In this document: positions 34,351 through 42,159 of the stretch, piece by piece
How the letters are laid out: each line of letters opens with the position of its first letter
Numbering within the stretch: the stretch's first letter is position 1
Assembly (NCBI GenBank): GCA_023382535.1
Contig: JAHDWA010000003.1
Coordinates: 107,761-171,760, forward strand
Direction of reading: 5' to 3'
DNA length: 64,000 nt
From: Anaerolineae bacterium
GTDB taxonomy: Bacteria; Chloroflexota; Anaerolineae; 4572-78; J111
The notes under the pieces: model-generated
The model's database searches: none
Seen by the model: only the letters and a program-made list of their open reading frames with translations
Told to the model about the DNA's origin: nothing
Made by a program: the position numbers and the translations under genes

Positions 34351-35604
34351 ATGTCCCAAGCAGTTATTATTGATGCAGTGCGCACGCCGGTTGGCGCCTT
34401 TGCCGGGGCGTTGAGCCAGGTGCGGCCCGACGACCTGGCGGCGCTGGTGTTGAAGGCGCTGGTGGAACGGGTCCAGCTTGACCCGGCTTTGGTGGAAGAA
34501 GTCATCATGGGCTGCACCAACCAGGCCGGCGAGGACAATCGCAACGTGGCCCGCATGGCCCTGTTGCTGGCCGGTTTCCCGCATAGTGTCGGCGGGGTAA
34601 CGGTCAACCGGCTGTGCGCGTCAGGCCTGGATGCGATTATTTCAGCTTACCGGGCTATTGCTGCCGGCGAGGGAGATATTTACATCGCCGGGGGAGTGGA
34701 AAGCATGACCCGCGCGCCCTACGTGCTGAGCAAGAGCGAAAGCGCCTTTGATCGCGGCGCTAAAATTTTCGATACCTCGATTGGCTGGCGTTTTCCTAAC
34801 CCCAAAATGGAGGCGCTGTTTCCCCTGGAAGCGATGGGTGAAACCGCCGAAAACATTTACGAGCAGACGCACATCAGCCGGGAGCGGCAGGATGCTTTTG
34901 CCCTGGAAAGCCAGCGGCGGGCTGTCGCCGCCATTAACGCTGGCCGCTTCAAGGATGAGATTGTGCCGGTGTCTATCCCCCAACGTAAGGGCGAGCCGGT
35001 GGTTGTGGACACAGACGAGCATCCGCGAATGAAGTGGATGGGGGAGCAGGGGAGATATGAATTGGCGACAAGTATGGAAATCCTGGCTAAGTTGAAGCCG
35101 GCGTTTCGGGCGGGGGGAACGGTAACTGCCGGCAACTCGTCGGGGATTAATGATGGCGCGGCAGCGGTCCTGCTGATAGCCGAAGAGCGGGCGGCGGAGC
35201 TGGGTTTAAAGCCGTTGGCCCGGGTCGTGGCGGCAGCCTCGGCGGGAGTTGATCCGCGGCTGATGGGCTACGGGCCAATTCCGGCCACGCGCAAAGCCCT
35301 GGAGCGGGCGGGGCTGGCCGCAGCCGACCTGGATTTGATCGAACTCAACGAGGCGTTTGCCGTCCAGGCTCTGGCCGTGATGGACGAACTGGGTCTGCCG
35401 CCAGAGCGGACCAATGTCAACGGCGGGGCGATTGCCCTGGGCCACCCGCTCGGCTGCAGTGGGGCGCGGATTATGACCACGCTGGTCCACGAGATGAAGC
35501 GCCGCCAGCGCGAGGGTAGTGCCATATCACCCTACGGCCTGGCGACCATGTGTGTCGGCGTGGGCCAGGGGGTGGCGGTGATTGTGGAGCGAGTGGATGG
35601 ATGA
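34351..35604 (+). CDS. Thiolase (acetyl-CoA / 3-oxoacyl-CoA acyltransferase)
   Basis: At 417 residues it is normal for degradative thiolases. Nucleophile Cys89 sits in [11 protein letters not shown], His365 in [16 protein letters not shown] and the second catalytic Cys401 in [11 protein letters not shown] (usually CIGGGQG, so one glycine is replaced by valine). The segment [20 protein letters not shown] resembles 3-oxoadipyl-CoA thiolases. It cleaves or forms 3-oxoacyl-CoA. The downstream ornithine-cyclodeaminase-like and FAD oxidase genes suggest amino-acid or aromatic catabolism. Confidence 0.9.
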   Translation: MSQAVIIDAVRTPVGAFAGALSQVRPDDLAALVLKALVERVQLDPALVEEVIMGCTNQAGEDNRNVARMALLLAGFPHSVGGVTVNRLCASGLDAIISAYRAIAAGEGDIYIAGGVESMTRAPYVLSKSESAFDRGAKIFDTSIGWRFPNPKMEALFPLEAMGETAENIYEQTHISRERQDAFALESQRRAVAAINAGRFKDEIVPVSIPQRKGEPVVVDTDEHPRMKWMGEQGRYELATSMEILAKLKPAFRAGGTVTAGNSSGINDGAAAVLLIAEERAAELGLKPLARVVAAASAGVDPRLMGYGPIPATRKALERAGLAAADLDLIELNEAFAVQALAVMDELGLPPERTNVNGGAIALGHPLGCSGARIMTTLVHEMKRRQREGSAISPYGLATMCVGVGQGVAVIVERVDG

Positions 35605-35655
35605 CCGCTGACCACCGTACTTTTGTGGCGGTCAGCCGTCGGCGGTCGGCGGTCA
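35603..35655. repeat. Iterated CGGTC palindromic element
   Basis: TGACCGCTGACCACC faces GGCGGTCAGCCGTCGGCGGT, making an imperfect inverted repeat of short words between two operon genes. Same general type as 60531-60610. Confidence 0.5.
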
Positions 35656-35689
35656 GGGATGAAGCATCGTAGCGAGAGGGAGGATCAGG

Positions 35690-36670
35690 ATGAAAGTAAG
35701 AATCTTGTCTGCCGAAGATGTGCGCCAGGCCCTGCCGATGAGCCGGGCCATTGAGGCGATGCGCAGCGCCTTTGGCCAGCTTTCGGCTAACCAGGCCGAT
35801 GTTCCGCTGCGTACCCGGCTGCAAACCGATCAAGGCCTGCTGCTGTTTATGCCTGCTTTTCTACGCCAAAGCCGGGAAATTGGCTTCAAAATGGTTTCGA
35901 TTTGGGGGGATAATCCGGCCAAAGGCTTGCCGGCCGTGATTGCCCTGGCTACAGTGGTTGATGCGGATACCGGCGAACCCAGGGCGCTGATCAACGGCGA
36001 GATGCTGACTGCCCTTCGTACCGGGGCCGGGGGCGGCCTGGCCGCCGATTTGCTGGCTCGCTCCAACGCCAGCGTGGTCGCCGTCTTCGGGGCCGGAGTG
36101 CAGGCGCGGGCGCAGCTTGAAGCGGCCTGCGCCGTGCGGCTGATCAAAGAGGTGCGCATCTTTGGCCGGACTCCTTCCAGGGTCGAGAAATTTGCCGCCG
36201 AAGTAGCGGCCTGGCCCGATGCGCCCCAGATCGTCATCGCCGGGTCGCGCAAAGAGGCGGTAACAGAGGCGGACATCGTCATCACGGCGACGACATCGGA
36301 GAAGCCGGTGTTTGACGGGCGCGACTTGTCGCCGGGGACACATGTGACCGGAGTGGGTTCCTACGCCCCGCACATGCAGGAGGTAGACGAGGAGACGGTC
36401 AAACGCTCCAGGATCGTGGTTGATTCGCTCCAGGCCTGTCTAGCCGAAGCCGGCGACCTGATCATTCCCATCCAGAACAATGTCATCAGCAAGCTGGATA
36501 TTCACGCCGAACTGGGCCAGATTGTCAACGGGGAGCGGACCGGCCGGGAGGCTTATGATGAAATTACCTTCTTTAAGTCGGTCGGGGTGGCGGTGCAGGA
36601 CGCAGCGGCGGCCAATGCGGTTCTACGGGAGGCAGAGGCGCAGGGGTTGGGGACGATGGTGGAGTTGTGA
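35690..36670 (+). CDS. Ornithine cyclodeaminase / mu-crystallin family protein
   Basis: The 326-residue protein has the Rossmann signature AVFGAGVQARAQLEA and the family's N-terminal LSAEDVRQALPMSRAIEAM, LRTRL and KMVS segments (substrate carboxylate contacts). Members are NAD(P)-dependent: ornithine cyclodeaminase, L-alanine dehydrogenase, ketimine reductase. It could supply or remove an amino or keto acid in the same pathway as the FAD oxidase downstream. Exact substrate unknown. Confidence 0.85.
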   Translation: MKVRILSAEDVRQALPMSRAIEAMRSAFGQLSANQADVPLRTRLQTDQGLLLFMPAFLRQSREIGFKMVSIWGDNPAKGLPAVIALATVVDADTGEPRALINGEMLTALRTGAGGGLAADLLARSNASVVAVFGAGVQARAQLEAACAVRLIKEVRIFGRTPSRVEKFAAEVAAWPDAPQIVIAGSRKEAVTEADIVITATTSEKPVFDGRDLSPGTHVTGVGSYAPHMQEVDEETVKRSRIVVDSLQACLAEAGDLIIPIQNNVISKLDIHAELGQIVNGERTGREAYDEITFFKSVGVAVQDAAAANAVLREAEAQGLGTMVEL

Positions 36671-36675
36671 GATGA

Positions 36676-36709
36676 TACGGAGTGAAAAAGTGCACTTTTT
36701 CACTCCGTA
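36676..36709. repeat. Perfect 34-bp palindrome
   Basis: Arms of 17 bp without a loop, centred between 36692 and 36693 (TACGGAGTGAAAAAGTG arm). It starts 5 bp after the ornithine-cyclodeaminase-like stop and 30 bp before the FAD oxidoreductase. It could be an operator or a cruciform/hairpin attenuator. Confidence 0.85.
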
Positions 36710-36739
36710 AGTTATTCCATTTACGATTTGAGGACTTTT

Positions 36740-37921
36740 ATGCTACCCAAAACATCAGATGTCGTCATCATCGGCGGGGGGGTGATGGGGGCCAGCGTGG
36801 CCTACCATCTGGCCGAACGGGGTGGGGTCAGCGTGACCCTGCTGGAACGGGAGGAGCAGTTCGGGCTAGGCTCGACCGGGCGCTGCGCCGGCGGGATTCG
36901 CCACCAGTTCTCGACCGAGGTCAATATCCGGCTGTCCATCGAAAGCATCCAAATGATGGAACGCTTTCCCGAAGAGATTGGTCAGGAGATTGGTTTAAAT
37001 TTGATAGGCTATCTGTTTGTGCTCGATAACGAGCGGGATTTCGAGCAGTTCAAACGCAACGTGGCCCTGCAGCACCGCCTCGGCATCGAGTCTACCGTCT
37101 TATCCATAGACGATATTCAGCGGCGCGTGCCGCTGCTTAACCTGGAAGGTGTTGTCGGCGGGACCATTTACGAGCGCGACGGCCTGGCCGACCCGAACAG
37201 CATTGTCCAGGGTTACATCAACAAGACACGCCAGCTCAAGCAGGCCAACCCGGCGCTCTCGATCAACCTGCTCAATAACGTTACGGTCACGAACGTGCGT
37301 ATGTCCCCAAGTGGGCGGGTTCAGGCTGTTGTGACCACCGAGGGCGAAATCGCTACGGAAACAATTGTCATCGCGGCCGGGGCCTGGTCGGGGCAGTTTG
37401 GAGAGATGGTGGGGGTTAATATTCCAATTGTGCCGGTGCGCCGCCAGATTGCGGTGACCACGCCCATCCGGCAACTGCCGCCCGATTTCCCTTTTGTGCT
37501 GTTTTTCGGGCAGTCGCTCTACTTCCACCCGGAGAGCGGCCAGAGCATTTTGACCGGCAAGTCGAACAGCAACGAGCCGGTCGGCTTCAATACCGAGATT
37601 GATTCCAAGTGGACCGAAACCCACCTGCTGGAAGCGATGCACCGTTTCCCTCTCCTTGAGCAAGCCGGTTTACTGAGTGAATGGGCCGGGCTGTATGAAG
37701 TGACTCCGGATGAACAGGCCATTCTGGGCAGGCTGCCCGGAGTGGAAGGAGTGATCATGGCGGCGGGGTTTAGCGGCCACGGCTTTATGCACGGGCCGAT
37801 CGTGGGCAAACTCTTGGCCGAGGAAATTTTGGAGGGCCGGGCGCATTCGATCAATATTGACGACCTGCGCTACGAGCGGTTTGCCCTGGGCAAAGATGTG
37901 AGCGAGTACAATATCGTTTAA
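36740..37921 (+). CDS. FAD-dependent oxidoreductase (DAO/sarcosine oxidase type)
   Basis: ATG 6 nt after GAGGA. Residues 6-35 hold the dinucleotide fold (VVIIGGGVMGASVAYHLAE) ending in an acidic residue (LLERE). Then come the DAO signature GRCAGGIRHQF, IVIAAGAWSG and a C-terminal FAD contact (IMAAGFSGHGFMHGP). Length 393 aa. The family oxidises secondary or D-amino acids such as sarcosine, glycine or proline to the imine with H2O2 or quinone reduction. It would fit with the upstream ketimine-reductase-like enzyme. Confidence 0.85.
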   Translation: MLPKTSDVVIIGGGVMGASVAYHLAERGGVSVTLLEREEQFGLGSTGRCAGGIRHQFSTEVNIRLSIESIQMMERFPEEIGQEIGLNLIGYLFVLDNERDFEQFKRNVALQHRLGIESTVLSIDDIQRRVPLLNLEGVVGGTIYERDGLADPNSIVQGYINKTRQLKQANPALSINLLNNVTVTNVRMSPSGRVQAVVTTEGEIATETIVIAAGAWSGQFGEMVGVNIPIVPVRRQIAVTTPIRQLPPDFPFVLFFGQSLYFHPESGQSILTGKSNSNEPVGFNTEIDSKWTETHLLEAMHRFPLLEQAGLLSEWAGLYEVTPDEQAILGRLPGVEGVIMAAGFSGHGFMHGPIVGKLLAEEILEGRAHSINIDDLRYERFALGKDVSEYNIV

Positions 37922-37986
37922 ATAAAAAAGCGCCGGGCATTCAGGTCAGCTTGATCTCCCCATCATTGCTGTTCTAAATGCCCGGC
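37922..37986 (-). terminator. Terminator of the CsbD gene
   Basis: GCCGGGCATT (37932-37941) pairs with AATGCCCGGC (37977-37986); on the minus strand the stem is followed by GCTTTTTTAT. The 35-nt loop is long. It also closes the plus-strand operon. Confidence 0.65.
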
Positions 37987-38017
37987 ACAAACTTCGAAGG
38001 GCCAGAGTGAGCTAAAG

Positions 38018-38221
38018 TTAATCGCTATACCTCTGAAGGAACTGATCTACTTCCCGCTCGGCCTGAGCGCGGGCATAACCATATCGTTCCTGTACCAGCC
38101 CGACCAATTTATCGCGCTGCCCTTCGACCACAGCCAAATCATCGTCGGTGAACTTTCCCCATTGGTTCTTAATATCACCCTTAAGTTGCTTCCACTTACC
38201 TGCTAAAACGTCTGAATTCAC
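38018..38221 (-). CDS. csbD: CsbD-family stress protein
   Basis: The 67-residue helical protein matches the CsbD pattern: LAGKWKQLKGDIKNQWGKFT, DDLAVVEGQRDKLVGLVQERYG and ARAQAEREVDQFL. AAGGAGG precedes the ATG. CsbD of Bacillus is under sigma-B control; function is unknown. Here the stress-type promoter element lies 129 bp upstream. Confidence 0.9.
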   Translation of the reverse strand: MNSDVLAGKWKQLKGDIKNQWGKFTDDDLAVVEGQRDKLVGLVQERYGYARAQAEREVDQFLQRYSD

Positions 38222-38349
38222 GACTCAACCTCCTTCGAACCTATCTTTATCTAAATCACCTGTAGTCAACATCCTGGTCCGCCCACGTACAGAACAGGAC
38301 ATCTTTGATTTGGCTACGGTTCTAGCATAACACAGGAAGCAGAATTTAT

Positions 38350-38366
38350 CTATACTAAGGTGGGTT
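38350..38366 (-). promoter_or_regulatory. Stress-type promoter element
   Basis: The minus strand reads AACCCACCTTAGTATAG. A weaker upstream box (CAAGAATA on the minus strand, 38388-38395) lies 32 bp before it, the same spacing as at 40493, 42681 and 43748. Confidence 0.45.
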
Positions 38367-38421
38367 ATTTATAAAATCTGGAAGGAGTATTCTTGTATAG
38401 CTCTACCGGATTTTTGCTTAA

Positions 38422-38451
38422 GAAAAAAAGCGCGAGAAATACATCTCGCGC
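38422..38451 (-). terminator. Terminator of the GlsB-type gene
   Basis: GCGCGAGA / TCTCGCGC stem with a 6-nt loop, followed on the minus strand by TTTTTTTC. Confidence 0.85.
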
Positions 38452-38480
38452 TCTTAGTGATGTGAAGTTTTAGGGGTTGG

Positions 38481-38741
38481 TCAGGTAGCTCTTTGGACAG
38501 CGCCCACTAGAAAGAGCAGGACCACCGCACCGACAATCGCTACCAATAGACTGTAGATGTTAAATCCGGACACGCCGGGAGCGCCGAACAGATTCATCAG
38601 AAAACCGCCGAGCACCGCTCCAATAATTCCGACAATGATATTGGCCAGCGCTCCCATTTGGGCGTCGCGCCCCATAATCATACTGGCGATCCAGCCGGCC
38701 AAAGCTCCAAAGAGGATCCAAACGATGAGGTTGATTAACAT
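38481..38741 (-). CDS. GlsB/YeaQ/YmgE-family membrane protein
   Basis: The 86-residue protein has three membrane helices and the family glycine pattern: LFGALAGWIASMIMGRD, IIVGIIGAVLGGFLMNL and a final AIVGAVVLLFLVGAVQR. These small transglycosylase-associated proteins are induced by acid or general stress in enterobacteria and others; biochemical role unknown. AAGGAG precedes the start. A paralogue is at 41844-42125. Confidence 0.9.
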   Translation of the reverse strand: MLINLIVWILFGALAGWIASMIMGRDAQMGALANIIVGIIGAVLGGFLMNLFGAPGVSGFNIYSLLVAIVGAVVLLFLVGAVQRAT

Positions 38742-38829
38742 TGTTACAACTCCTTTCTTACTTAATTAAATATAATATATGAGGTTTTTATGTATTAACC
38801 CCTCTGGCTAAAGCCCAGGGGCGAAATAC

Positions 38830-39678
38830 CTACTGGATTAATCCTTCGGGCACGCCATCAGGAAATTCCTCCTGGATAGCAGCCTGGATTCGCTCTATGC
38901 GCCGCTCCGGATTAGGGTGGGTGCTATAAAACTCCGGTTGATGCCCTCCTCCACTGGCCTCAGCCAGAATTTCCATCACCCTGATCATCGAGCGAGGGTC
39001 ATAACCGGCCTCGGCCATAAAACGGACACCCAGACGGTCCGACTCAAGCTCGTCATCCCGCCCATATTTCATGTTGATCATCTGGCCCACTACGGCGGCA
39101 ATAGCGGCGGTGCGTTGGGCGGAGTTGGGATTATCAGGGTCGGCGGCCGCAATCACCGCTGCTCCGGTTAAACCTTGTGTAAGCTGGGCTTTGGCAATGT
39201 GTTCCGCCGAGTGCCGGGCGACGACGTGACCAATTTCGTGGGCCAGCACGCCGGCCAGTTGGCCTTCCGTTTCCAGGCGACTCAGGAGAGCAGCGGTGAT
39301 AAAAATAGGCCCGCCGGGCAAAGCAAAGGCATTGATCGTCTGATCGTCGGCCAGGGCATTAAACTCAAACTGGTATTCTGTATCTTTAGCAGCGGTCGCA
39401 TTCACCAACTGTCCTCCGACTTGATCAACCAAGGCTTGCGCTCCTTGATCCGGGTGCAGCCCGCCAAATTGAGCCGCCATTTCCGGAGCCGATTGAAGGC
39501 CAAGCGCAATTTCCTGGTCAACAGTCAGGCTGACATGTTGATCTTCACCCGTTATGGGGTTGTAGGCGGTGCTGCTGCAATAGGTCACAATGGATATAAG
39601 GGCAATTACCAGGGCTATAATCCACCTGGCATTGCCGCCAACTAATGATCTACCTCCAGATCTGCGTAATATTGTCAT
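38830..39678 (-). CDS. M48-family zinc metalloprotease
   Basis: A membrane or signal helix (18-33) ends at a Cys34 (VTYCSS), so a lipoprotein is possible. The catalytic HEIGH (147-151) and third ligand Glu210 (ELESD) are intact, within the M48 context LAGVLAHEIGHVVARH. The C-terminus has the STHPNPERRIERI segment typical of BepA/LoiP/YcaL-type proteases. It probably degrades or matures envelope proteins under stress. Length 282 aa. AAGGAG precedes the ATG, with a long palindrome just upstream. Confidence 0.9.
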   Translation of the reverse strand: MTILRRSGGRSLVGGNARWIIALVIALISIVTYCSSTAYNPITGEDQHVSLTVDQEIALGLQSAPEMAAQFGGLHPDQGAQALVDQVGGQLVNATAAKDTEYQFEFNALADDQTINAFALPGGPIFITAALLSRLETEGQLAGVLAHEIGHVVARHSAEHIAKAQLTQGLTGAAVIAAADPDNPNSAQRTAAIAAVVGQMINMKYGRDDELESDRLGVRFMAEAGYDPRSMIRVMEILAEASGGGHQPEFYSTHPNPERRIERIQAAIQEEFPDGVPEGLIQ

Positions 39679-39707
39679 AAATACGCTCCTTTTCAGGATT
39701 TTCCATC

Positions 39708-39744
39708 GAGGTGATGAAGTTCAAGAATTGAACTTCATCACCTC
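39708..39744. repeat. Perfect 17-bp-arm palindrome in the protease leader
   Basis: GAGGTGATGAAGTTCAA and its complement surround GAA. It sits 30 bp before the M48 ATG on the minus strand, so it would be in the mRNA leader or form an operator; no T-run follows. Confidence 0.8.
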
Positions 39745-39820
39745 AACACTGGCCTCAAATTACCCCTGGCTCCACGATGGCAAATAGCGCCTATTCAAGC
39801 CTATGACCGCTAGAGCCTCA

Positions 39821-39970
39821 TTAACGGGCAACTTGATAACCAGATTGTTTGCGGCTTCCTTTGGCGTCAATCATGTTTAGTCTCAGAGAGTCAAATTCCT
39901 GTTTCTTTAAAGTCTGAACGACTTTTGTTGCGTCGCTACTGTTCTTTATAAAGCCAACTACGGTTGTCAC
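39821..39970 (-). CDS. 49-aa YflT-like mini stress protein
   Basis: GTG start with TAGGAGG 7 nt upstream, an excellent site. The product begins MTTVVGFIKNSSDATKVVQ and lines up with the N-terminal fold of the stress protein at 20751 (KTIVGLYDDFGTAQRVVQ), predicted beta-alpha-beta. It therefore seems to be a free-standing version of that YflT/17M-like domain. It probably shares a transcript with the DUF883-like gene upstream. Too short for usual gene-calling limits. Confidence 0.7.
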   Translation of the reverse strand: MTTVVGFIKNSSDATKVVQTLKKQEFDSLRLNMIDAKGSRKQSGYQVAR

Positions 39971-39997
39971 TGCTTATCCTCCTATACAGAGAGAGGT

Positions 39998-40028
39998 CTG
40001 AGCGACCCGCACTGAGCAGGTCGCTCAG
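39998..40028. repeat. Hairpin between stress genes
   Basis: Perfect 10-bp arms (CTGAGCGACC / GGTCGCTCAG) with an 11-nt loop, 19 bp after the DUF883-like stop. No T-run. Confidence 0.6.
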
Positions 40029-40047
40029 AAAGGGGAAAGAGAGGAGA

Positions 40048-40419
40048 TCATTCAGCTTCATGGGAAGGTTTAACCAAGAAGCCGACAGCGGCACTGACTA
40101 TCAAAACGACAGTCAAGGCAACCCACGGATGACGCCTTACTGTCCGCGTGATTTGCCCCGGCAAGTTGTTGCCGGTAGCGGTCAGCCTGGCTTTATAGTT
40201 GCTAACCTGATGGTTTAGCTTTTGCTGGGTTTGAGCACCTTTAGCAAAAAGCTGCTGAACTTTCTGCCTGAACATGTCATATGTGTCACTCACCAGCCTC
40301 ATCGCTTCAGTTCGCTGGCTTTCCACAGAAGTAAGCACAGCCTCGTTGAGTTGAGCCTGGCACTGACTCAGGGCATCGCTGATCCGCTTTGAATCACGAG
40401 TGATTGCTTTGGCCTTCAT
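40048..40419 (-). CDS. DUF883/ElaB-like membrane-anchored helical protein
   Basis: Length 123 aa, start preceded by GGGAGGA. Residues 1-90 are amphipathic helix; a C-terminal membrane helix (RRHPWVALTVVLIVSAAVGF) follows the Arg-Arg-His-Pro-Trp signature found in ElaB/YqjD-type proteins. In E. coli these tail-anchored proteins bind ribosomes at the membrane in stationary phase. The stress-type promoter element plus upstream box at 40493-40538 precede it. Confidence 0.75.
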   Translation of the reverse strand: MKAKAITRDSKRISDALSQCQAQLNEAVLTSVESQRTEAMRLVSDTYDMFRQKVQQLFAKGAQTQQKLNHQVSNYKARLTATGNNLPGQITRTVRRHPWVALTVVLIVSAAVGFLVKPSHEAE

Positions 40420-40492
40420 CGTGGTCCTCCCCTTTCGTCTTCTGCAAAAGCAAATTTCTACACGTTATAGTATCATTCTTTAGCTGGCCTGC

Positions 40493-40538
40493 CCATACCA
40501 ATTTGGGCGAGTTTGAGCAAAAGAAAGGGTTATCTTTT
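40493..40538 (-). promoter_or_regulatory. Stress-type promoter with upstream box
   Basis: Minus strand: AAAAGATA (40531-40538), 32 bp, then GTATGG (40493-40498) as part of CGCCCAAATTGGTATGG. The same two boxes at 33-bp spacing occur at 42681 and 43748. Confidence 0.6.
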
Positions 40539-40634
40539 AGTAACTCTACTGGCGCTTTCTACTGTTTAAATTATCCACTTGGGTGACAAACCTAACAAAA
40601 TGTTTTAGATTCGTTTAGCTCTATCCGGGCATAG

Positions 40635-40643
40635 TGGTATAAT
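40635..40643 (+). promoter_or_regulatory. Extended -10 promoter of the regulator gene
   Basis: TGGTATAAT is a perfect extended -10. There is no matching -35. The GTG start is 24 bp downstream. Confidence 0.6.
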
Positions 40644-40667
40644 AAGACCTCCACTGGAGGAAATGCA

Positions 40668-41300
40668 GTGACCAGGATTCATGTGCTTATAATTGATGAA
40701 GTACCGCTGATTTGTAGCGTGCTGGCTTCAATATTGAAAGAAGAGCCTGACTTTCAGGTAGTCGGCTGCGCTTCCACCCTGGACGAAGCCAGGCTTTACC
40801 TGGAGAAATGTGACCTGGCCCTGGTCAGCACGACAATGCCCGACGAGGCTCCCCTGGAATTAATTCGTTCTCTGGCCAAGATTGACTCCTCGGCCAAAAT
40901 GGTGGCGATTGGCCTGGCCGATTCAGAAGAAATCATTCTTCCCTATGTTGAGGCGGGCATTGCCGGGTATGTGCTGCGGGATGACTCGGTTGAGGAGTTG
41001 CTGCAGAAAATTCGAGCCATTCACCAGGGTGAAGCGCCGGTTTCCTCACAAATTGCGGCGGCCTTGATGCAGCGTGTGGCTGAACTCAAAGAACTGTGCG
41101 TTGATCCTTCCGATGGAGCCGAAACTTTAGAGGCGCTTACTCCCCGCGAGCGGGAGGTACTGGATTTACTCCAGCAAAATCTAAGCAATCAAGAAATCGC
41201 TGAACGTCTGGTGATTGAGTTGGGGACGGTTAAAAATCACGTGCATAACATTCTCAAAAAACTTAACCTTACCAGCCGGCGCGATGTTACCCAGATTTAA
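40668..41300 (+). CDS. NarL/LuxR-type response regulator with substituted phospho-acceptor
   Basis: GTG start with GGAGG 9 nt upstream. Residues 1-120 are a receiver fold, but the phospho-acceptor position is Ser54 (LALVSTTMPDE; normally Asp), although the acidic pocket Asp10-Glu11 remains. The C-terminal 145-208 is a LuxR helix-turn-helix (LTPREREVLDLLQQNLSNQE, GTVKNHVHNILKKL). It should bind DNA without conventional phosphorylation, or sense something else. It is the only plus-strand gene of the 38-43.7 kb stress cluster. Confidence 0.85.
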   Translation: MTRIHVLIIDEVPLICSVLASILKEEPDFQVVGCASTLDEARLYLEKCDLALVSTTMPDEAPLELIRSLAKIDSSAKMVAIGLADSEEIILPYVEAGIAGYVLRDDSVEELLQKIRAIHQGEAPVSSQIAAALMQRVAELKELCVDPSDGAETLEALTPREREVLDLLQQNLSNQEIAERLVIELGTVKNHVHNILKKLNLTSRRDVTQI

Positions 41301-41320
41301 CTTTGGAACCCCGGCCATAA

Positions 41321-41357
41321 AAAAGGTCCTAAAGGTTACAGATCTTTAGGACCTTTT
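41321..41357. terminator. Bidirectional terminator, CCTAAAG family
   Basis: Perfect 14-bp stem (AAAAGGTCCTAAAG / CTTTAGGACCTTTT) with a 9-nt loop between convergent genes, with A-run and T-run at its ends. Confidence 0.85.
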
Positions 41358-41408
41358 CTTATCCCCACCCTTGACATGAGAGATAAGAGGATGGCAGGCG
41401 TTATTTAA

Positions 41409-41792
41409 TTACCACGACGTTGCCGGGTCGCTGGCCGGGAAAGACTCCCAGACAGCTTCATCTTGCAGGTCGCCCGTATCAATGGTACTTTCCGGTTGTT
41501 CATGATATTCCTCGTCAAAACGGAGTTTGGACTTGGCCGTGCTGATGTCTAAAATGTTATAGGCCGGACAATGCCCGCTTAAACCCCGATACAGCAGATA
41601 ACCCCCTCCCAGTACCAGGCTCACAGCGGAGAGCGAGAGCCGTCTCAGACCAAAAAGGGCAACCAGCACTCCCAAAAAAAGGGAAACCAGACGTTCAGCC
41701 TCACCAACATTCACCTTATCAGTGTTGGTCAAACTTTGCCAAACTTCACGGACCTGCCCCTGCTTTAGTCTTTGTCCTAAATTTTCTACCAT
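41409..41792 (-). CDS. DUF2892 (YgaP-like) membrane protein
   Basis: Residues 27-80 match the DUF2892 pattern: NVGEAERLVSLFLGVLVALF and GGGYLLYRGLSGHCPAYNIL, two membrane helices ending with a conserved GHCPAY. The C-terminal tail ends DEAVWESFPASDPATSW, a motif found alone in many stress-related small proteins. Length 127 aa. It follows the GlsB-type and receiver-like genes on one strand, so it is probably in one operon. Confidence 0.8.
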   Translation of the reverse strand: MVENLGQRLKQGQVREVWQSLTNTDKVNVGEAERLVSLFLGVLVALFGLRRLSLSAVSLVLGGGYLLYRGLSGHCPAYNILDISTAKSKLRFDEEYHEQPESTIDTGDLQDEAVWESFPASDPATSW

Positions 41793-41843
41793 AGTTTTAC
41801 CTCAGGGATACACCTCTAAGTTTTTATGAGCGAGTCTCTAATA

Positions 41844-42125
41844 TTAAATTACGGCTCTGCGCCGCGTCAGCAGGCCGAGAATCAAGGAGAAAATCATCGA
41901 GCCGACGATGGACCAAATGATTGGAAAGGGCTGGCCGCCGATATTGATGGCAAAAACCTCTGGCAAGCCAAACTGGCGAGCCAGCCATAACCCAATAAAC
42001 GCGCCGATGAAACCCACTACCGCTGAAACCAGGCAGCCACCCAACGAATAGCCAGATAAAGCCTGGCCTATGCTCCCACATATTGCCGCCACGAGCAGCA
42101 ACAAAAGCAAATCTATAATTGTCAT
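41844..42125 (-). CDS. GlsB/YeaQ-like small membrane protein (paralogue)
   Basis: The 93-residue protein has three membrane helices with the family's glycine pattern (GSIGQALSGYSLGGCLVSAVVG, FIGAFIGLWLARQFGLPE, IWSIVGSMIFSLILGLL). It is more divergent than the copy at 38481-38741. It lies 34 bp after the receiver-like gene, in the same direction, with TTTAGGGGA as a weak start site. Confidence 0.75.
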   Translation of the reverse strand: MTIIDLLLLLLVAAICGSIGQALSGYSLGGCLVSAVVGFIGAFIGLWLARQFGLPEVFAINIGGQPFPIIWSIVGSMIFSLILGLLTRRRAVI

Positions 42126-42159
42126 TTTAGTCCCCTTTAGGTTATATAGAAGAGAAGCC

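Noticed and set aside
36682..37029. 115-codon plus-strand frame
   Set aside because: It starts inside the 34-bp palindrome and overlaps the FAD oxidoreductase in another frame.
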